This document shows, piece after piece, positions 59,475-64,000 of a DNA stretch of 64,000 nucleotides (positions within the stretch are counted from its first letter, which is position 1; each line of letters opens with the position of its first letter). The DNA lies in the NCBI RefSeq assembly GCF_000237925.1, contig NC_031498.1, positions 5,006,229 through 5,070,228 of the forward strand. Reading direction: 5' to 3'. Below the pieces are notes generated by a model that made no database searches, was not told where the DNA came from, and was given only the letters and a program-made list of their open reading frames with translations. The translations under genes were made by a program, and so were the position numbers. Origin of the DNA: Schistosoma mansoni. Its lineage: Eukaryota; Platyhelminthes; Trematoda; Strigeidida; Schistosomatidae.

Positions 59475-60250
59475 ATGCTATTTGCTGAAGCCGTTGATAA
59501 TAACAAAAGTCTTGATGTAACCTACTGCCGCATCAAAGAGACAGGGTTTGAGTTATTCTATATTAATACTTTTGTGTTTAGGTCGTGTTACATTAATGTG
59601 TACTCAGATACTATTGAGATTCAGAATGCCAATAAAACTCATCAAGTGACACTAAATGGATTGAATATATCTTGCATGACGTGCAAAAATCTTTGTCTAG
59701 TTAATGACAGTACTTTGTCGTGCAGATTTAATGCGTCGTATAGCAGCCATACCAATGACAACATAATTAAATTAAGTAAAATTAAGAGTAACCTTAATGC
59801 AGCTGATTCCATTCTTTGCAAATTTTGCCAACAGAAGTTAGGAAATATACAGTAAGCGAATCATTTTCACATACACGTTTTAGAGGTGTTACTTGTACTA
59901 TTAGCTTCCAGAAATTTATCACTCTGGAAGATGAAGGTTTATGCATTGAAGGTGGCTACTTCTGTCATCCAACTACAAAAAGCGTTGGGGACTTTGCTAC
60001 TAACTCTGTAAATACGCAAACTTTTCCAGTTAATTTAGATTTGGCCTCTCCATCTAGCTGTTTGTTTACTGGTTTAGAACTAATGATAGACCGTTCGTTG
60101 GTTGAACCAAAGTCCATACAATCCAAAGGAAACGATTTCTTTCATTGTTCTAGTTGCTTAATGGCTTTGGGGAAAAAAGGTACAGATCACAATTTTTTGT
60201 TGTTTTTAGTGGAAAGTTGGTATATTAACAATCGGAAAATATTTTGTTAG
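59475..60250 (+). CDS. UBE3D: UBE3D-like E3 ubiquitin ligase, N-terminal part, three exons
   Basis: Exons 59475-59851, 59884-60179 and 60210-60250 join in phase to 237 aa. The order of motifs follows the UBE3D (HECT-like, E2C-binding) family: a beta-rich N-terminus with an SC (residues 67-68) followed by a run like the family's SCRGL region, CKFC at 115-118, EGGYFCHP at 148-155, PVNLDLASPSS, and CSSC..ALG at 214-222. The human protein is about 389 aa, so the C-terminal third is absent: exons may lie beyond the CR1 insertion or the gene may be truncated. Microintrons are 32 nt (GTAAGCG...TTTTAG) and 30 nt (GTACAG...TTTTAG). The second is a multiple of three with no stop, so retention would add ten residues. 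Family UBE3D binds the E2 UBE2C and helps degrade cyclin B; that role is inferred here. Confidence 0.65.
59852..60209 (+). other. Two microintrons (32 and 30 nt) of the UBE3D-like gene
   Basis: 59852-59883 and 60180-60209, both GT...AG with T-rich 3' ends. The first is required to link the two halves of the family match. The second keeps the frame whether or not it is spliced. Confidence 0.65.
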
Positions 60251-60434
60251 ATAATTTTAGTTGTTTTCTGTAAAACAAATAGTCCAAATCTATTAACAGT
60301 TTTTGAAGTCGTACAAACCCAAAAGTGAGCTCAGTGGTAAAACGCTGTACTGCTAGTAATGTATTTGTCGCCTTTATGAAATGAAAACAAGCTACAACTT
60401 CGAAACAAATACTTTATAAGTATTACTTAAGACT

Positions 60435-60440
60435 AATAAA
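60435..60440 (+). terminator. Possible polyadenylation signal after the UBE3D-like gene
   Basis: AATAAA about 185 nt after the TAG stop. It would fit a short transcript ending before the CR1 insertion. Confidence 0.3.
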
Positions 60441-60677
60441 TAACACTAGTTCCTCACTATTTTGAGTCCAATTCAACTTTATTCTGACAGATCATTTCTC
60501 TCTTGGTCACTGTATTTGTCATGAGAAAACGTGAATACATTGGGTTTTTCCCATTTTTGTCGAGTTATAATTGTTGCTGTGTGTTTAGTTTTGGTTATGG
60601 AACTCGAGTGGGATGCTTTACTTCCAACGTATATGCGTCCGTTTCCGTGCCAGTACTTCTATCATACATCTGTTTCA

Positions 60678-62213
60678 GTTTCAGCTTGGAAAGGACAGGA
60701 GGCTTGATGGCCTGTGTTAGTCCTGGCAATGATGGTCTCTCAGCTGATCCAGCTTTCTTTTGAAGGAGTCGACGGATGGAGCCTCAACCACGTGCTGAGG
60801 TAATGAATTCCACTCGTTGATTATTCGATGAGAAAGTCGGTAGTCAGCTGACAAGTAATTCGTTCGGGGCTTGTGAACTTTTTTGGAGTGTCCTCGTAGA
60901 TTTTCTGTTTTGGAAGACAAGAAAAATGAGGGCATATCAGGTGCAAATTTGTCATTAAGCAATTTGAAAACTGTAATCAAGTCGCCTCTGATTCTTCTAT
61001 ATGACAGCGGGAATAGGTTTAGCTTGGTCAGTCTAGTACCATACGGGAGCTTCGCTATTCCGGGAATCAGCCTAGTTGCTGTTCTCTGAACCCTTTCCAA
61101 GAGTTCACCGTCTTTTTTTAGGCAGGGGCTAGCTGCTTTTATGCAGTACTCAAGTTTAGGGCGTACGAACACTGTATACAAAGTCAGAAACGTTTTAGCG
61201 TCAAGATGCCTAAAAGCCCTGCGTATGGACCATAAAGTCCTAAAACCTTTGGCGGCTATTGCACGGCAGTGTGCAGTAGTCTTTAAGTCTTGACTAACGA
61301 TGACGCCTAAGTCATTGTGTGCCTGGACAATAGGTAACTCAGTGTTATTCATCGTGTATGTATCTGTACCCTGATGGCCAATATACATCACAATACACTT
61401 GGAAGTGTTTATCGGCAATTGCCAGGTTTGGGACCATTCAGATAATCTCTCCAGGTCGTTTTGAAGTTCTAAGCTATCGCCCTTGCTTTGTATCGCTCTC
61501 CATATCTTGACATCATCAGCATAGAGTAAGACCGATGACGATAGTAGACGAGGGAGGTCATTTACGTACAGGAGGAATAACACTGGCCCCAAAACTGTAC
61601 CCTGAGGGACTCCACTAAGCACAGTTTCCCAGCTAGACAACTTGGAGTTCACCCTTACTCTTTGTTGACGCCCAACTAGGAAGTCTTTTATCCACATCAA
61701 TAGATTGCCTCCAATCCCGACATTCCATAGCTTATATAACAGCCGGTTATGCGGAACTTTGTCAAAAGCTTTGCTGAAATCGATGTAAGCTACGTCTATA
61801 GGTAACTTTTGGTCCTTAAGAGCGCACCAGCTTTCACGAGCGACTAATAAGTTTGTGAGACAAGAGTAACCTGTTCTAAAACCATGCTGCTTTTCGGAGA
61901 GGATCCGGTTTTCATCGAGATACTTTAACAGCTCCTTCCGAATAATCTTTTCTAAGATTTTAACAACCACACTAGTTAGACTAATTGGTCGGTAATTCTC
62001 AGGATTACGTTTTGTACCTGTTTTGAAGACTGGACTTACTATGGCGTTCTTCCAGTCTTTTGGTAGACGACCCTGGGTTACGGATAGATTAAAACATACA
62101 CTTAAAGGGTTCGCAACAAAGTTAGCTAATTCCTTTAGTAACCTAGGATGCAGTTCATCGGGTCCAGTGGATTTACCTATGTCAAGCTTAACTAGCAGAC
62201 CAAGTACAGATTC
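60678..62213 (-). mobile_element. CR1/SR1-like retrotransposon with open RT frame, 5'-truncated
   Basis: The minus-strand frame is open from 62213 (just after a TAG) to the stop at 60717, about 498 codons. RT landmarks in order: IGKSTGPDELHPRLLKELAN, LPKDWKNAIVSPVFKTG, ENYRPISLTSVVVKILE, EKQHGFRTGYSCLTNLL, DVAYIDFSKAFDKVPHNRLL (first catalytic Asp), LSGVPQGTVLGPVLFLLY, and LLYADDVKIW (YADD catalytic pair). The C-terminal region includes RIINEWNSLP. The endonuclease domain is missing, so the element is 5' truncated and not autonomous. The 3' end has CTGAAA repeats (near 60675). Confidence 0.9.
60717..62213 (-). CDS. Reverse transcriptase (partial ORF2) of the CR1-like element
   Basis: The protein part of the element above. 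It would copy the element's RNA into DNA at the insertion site. All the RT motifs I checked, including F/Y-x-D-F and YADD, are intact and there is no frameshift, which with the near-identical copy at 49.8 kb suggests recent activity of the family. The endonuclease and ORF1 are absent in this copy. Confidence 0.88.
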   Translation of the reverse strand, partial: ESVLGLLVKLDIGKSTGPDELHPRLLKELANFVANPLSVCFNLSVTQGRLPKDWKNAIVSPVFKTGTKRNPENYRPISLTSVVVKILEKIIRKELLKYLDENRILSEKQHGFRTGYSCLTNLLVARESWCALKDQKLPIDVAYIDFSKAFDKVPHNRLLYKLWNVGIGGNLLMWIKDFLVGRQQRVRVNSKLSSWETVLSGVPQGTVLGPVLFLLYVNDLPRLLSSSVLLYADDVKIWRAIQSKGDSLELQNDLERLSEWSQTWQLPINTSKCIVMYIGHQGTDTYTMNNTELPIVQAHNDLGVIVSQDLKTTAHCRAIAAKGFRTLWSIRRAFRHLDAKTFLTLYTVFVRPKLEYCIKAASPCLKKDGELLERVQRTATRLIPGIAKLPYGTRLTKLNLFPLSYRRIRGDLITVFKLLNDKFAPDMPSFFLSSKTENLRGHSKKVHKPRTNYLSADYRLSHRIINEWNSLPQHVVEAPSVDSFKRKLDQLRDHHCQD

Positions 62214-62216
62214 CTA

Positions 62217-63180
62217 GTTTAGGCTTTACGTCTCAGATTGTCTGATTACTCAGTAGAGTACCATACACCATATCTTATATTAAGGAAATTCTTGGTATTT
62301 ATAGAACCAAAACTATACGAATGGTTTCGACAGTTGGTGACTTATAGGTTGTTGTGTTCTTAAACCCATGATTTTTAGCAGATAATTAACATCGATAATC
62401 ATTCAAATAAATTACCAAAACAGCTGAACTGTATTTCCTGTTTAGTTACCCATTAGCTTTAATATAACTGTTTCAACTACTTGGCTATTGCTTTGTTACT
62501 TTTTTCTCTGCACTGGTTTCAAGTGTTGTAACTTAAGTTGTTATGCATTTGAGTGAAATCCCATTTCGTTTGTGGCTGGAATGTATGACAGTAAATTATC
62601 TGTTTACTCTTTAATGTGTCTATTTGCTTAACAATATATTCTACAGTGAGAGGCTAGGACTTGGTACAAAAATGTGTCTGAAATTCGACATATCAAACAA
62701 ACTCATTGATTTCTCGAAATTAATTTCAGAAGATTACTATCGAGGGAGGTGCGAATGAAGAAATTTCTTATTTCTCAATATATACATTTTTATTAATTGT
62801 TGCAGTACATTTGTCTGTTGTCTGTGTCCTTATTCGCTGTTCTCAAACGAATCTCGGAGCTCATACATAGTTCAGTTACTTTTTATACGTTCATAGAGTT
62901 ATTTCTTATCATTATTAATGAAGCACTTATTTCCCTACAATCAACTAAAGAGTGTCAGTTTACTTATCCCATATTATTTTGGCTTTATCAACTTCTAAAG
63001 TTTGTTTCATGCAACAAAATAAGTCTGTAACTAAGAATGCATAAATTATTTAAGTTTTGGGCGTTTTCTAAGTGATGTCAGATCAATCTTGACTACCAAC
63101 ATCCAACCTTTGAGTGTATAGTAAATGCTGATATAGTCAACGACTATAAAATGCTTTACTCAGCTATTTATCCTTTTTCG
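62217..63180. other. Non-coding stretch
   Basis: Contains one short open segment (about 62644-62758, bounded by TTCTACAG) that could be an exon but shows no family match. Nothing else recognised. Confidence 0.4.
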
Positions 63181-63184
63181 TAAG

Positions 63185-63406
63185 TGTTAAATTTAGAATT
63201 AGGGTTTCGGACAAAGTCGTTAACCAGTTGATGATGTTAAAAATCTTTATCAATTCAGGTGGTTAGGACATGCGTTACTTATGCCTAAGACATACTTTGA
63301 TGAGAGATGCTTGTTTATCTGGAACTAGGTTAGATGGGAGCTAGGAGGCACAAGTCCACGAACTCACTGGTAATGTGAATTATGCTGGTAGAAGCAGGTT
63401 ACCTGT
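63185..63406 (+). pseudogene. RTE-like C-terminal fragment, interrupted
   Basis: Translations include RWLGHALLMPK and GRSRLP, the C-terminal RTE pattern (R-W-L-G-H-x-L-x-M-P ... G-x-x-R-L-P). The match resumes after 63585 with LETSSDMAQNHSQW (compare the typical D-M-A-Q-N-R-x-Q-W end). Stops show it is dead. Confidence 0.65.
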
Positions 63407-63584
63407 ATGAGGTCCGTATTTGGGGTGTGGCTCCCTAATAAAACCACCTGCTTCAGTCTGGGCACCTGGGCAGTATCAGAGCCCTCACATAAATCAAATG
63501 AGATTTGTGAGGCGCATATTTATCTAGTGCTTCCTTGTACCAATATTTATGTGTTTAAATAAAATAAAATAATAATGAGGTCCG
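63407..63584 (+). mobile_element. Young RTE/SR2-like 3' end inserted in an older RTE, with TSD
   Basis: The segment 63417-63574 ends in the RTE 3' end (TTGTACCAATATTTAT, then TTTAAATAAAATAAAATAA). It is flanked by a perfect 10-bp direct repeat ATGAGGTCCG at 63407-63416 and 63575-63584. Removing the insert and one repeat restores the older RTE fragment. The 3' end matches 31385-31485. Confidence 0.8.
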
Positions 63585-63800
63585 CAAGATAACTGACCAG
63601 TAGTTGGAGACTTCGAGTGATATGGCTCAGAATCATTCACAGTGGTCAAAATAGATTCATTATCTTTTAGTGGCTCGTTATTCTGACGCTAATCAGATAG
63701 GACATTGTTATCGACGAGCTCACTACTTTAGTGACCCGAAATTTGACTCTAATTTGACCGTTTTTGATTCCGTCATACATAACTGTCATTTCGAACCATA
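63585..63800 (+). pseudogene. RTE-like C-terminal fragment, second part
   Basis: Continuation of the older element after the nested insertion (LETSSDMAQNHSQW at about 63600-63650). The sequence then loses similarity. No feature was recognised from about 63800 to the window end. Confidence 0.55.
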
Positions 63801-64000
63801 TTTTCAGGAATGAGGTTTTCTCGTTGTCATCGCTATTACTTCATTTAGGTCTCTTTTGTTATTTTCATCGTGTGCTTGTGCATGGCGTCGAGTCGCGATT
63901 GACTATGATTACCACTACAGGAAGATTACGTGCCAGAAATCGAGTTCGATCCCTCCGTAGGCCAAAAACCAGAAGGCTGTAGATGGTTGCAATAAGATAT

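Noticed and set aside
60325-60365. A-box-like GTGAGCTCAGTGGTAAAACG considered as a tRNA gene
   Set aside because: No B box, acceptor or T arm follows, so it does not fold as a tRNA.
62644-62758. Possible exon after TTCTACAG (SERLGLG... frame)
   Set aside because: Short and open, but with no match to the missing UBE3D C-terminus, so I could not link it to any gene.

Overview
The window is animal genomic DNA, almost certainly from a blood fluke (Schistosoma). The base composition is AT-rich, genes are sparse with long repeat-filled introns, and several coding introns are only 30-40 nt long, a schistosome hallmark. The repeats are typical of the genus: SM-alpha-like SINEs carrying hammerhead ribozymes, RTE/SR2-like and CR1/SR1-like non-LTR retrotransposons. 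I cannot fix the species from the sequence alone. Three runs of exactly 200 N (11433-11632, 32535-32734, 41936-42135) are assembly gaps, probably of placeholder length.

Layout. (1) 1-12169, plus strand: the 3' part of a giant AHNAK-like repeat protein gene. A very long exon (open from the window edge to a donor at 7921) holds five nearly identical 1,023-bp tandem units and an S/P-rich tail. A 4.07-kb intron full of transposon debris follows, then a 58-codon terminal exon. Repeat unit 3 carries a 1-bp deletion and a nonsense change that break the frame. (2) About 12.2-43.8 kb: no convincing protein gene. It holds many SM-alpha-type SINEs, a second hammerhead-bearing SINE/foldback family ('family B' here), two further dispersed repeats (families C and D), a possible LTR, one well-formed tRNA-Arg(CCG) gene, and microsatellite-rich AT DNA. 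(3) 43.9-49.8 kb, minus strand: a six-exon gene for a FAM221B-like Cys/His-rich protein, reconstructed exon by exon in a consistent phase (313 aa). (4) About 49.8-59 kb: a 5'-truncated CR1-like element directly upstream of FAM221B, old non-LTR fragments, and an 870-bp foldback element. (5) 59.5-60.25 kb, plus strand: the N-terminal two-thirds of a UBE3D-like (HECT-like E3 ligase) gene with two microintrons. (6) 60.7-62.2 kb: a second, nearly identical CR1-like copy with an open RT frame. (7) About 63.2-64 kb: an RTE fragment interrupted by a younger RTE 3' end, with a 10-bp target-site duplication.

The protein genes show no functional link with each other. The most interesting features are the almost perfectly homogenised AHNAK-like array with its damaged third unit, a chimera in which an inverted, mutated piece of the same array is fused to a hammerhead SINE inside the gene's own intron, and the set of hammerhead motifs ranging from intact to decayed in two separate SINE families.
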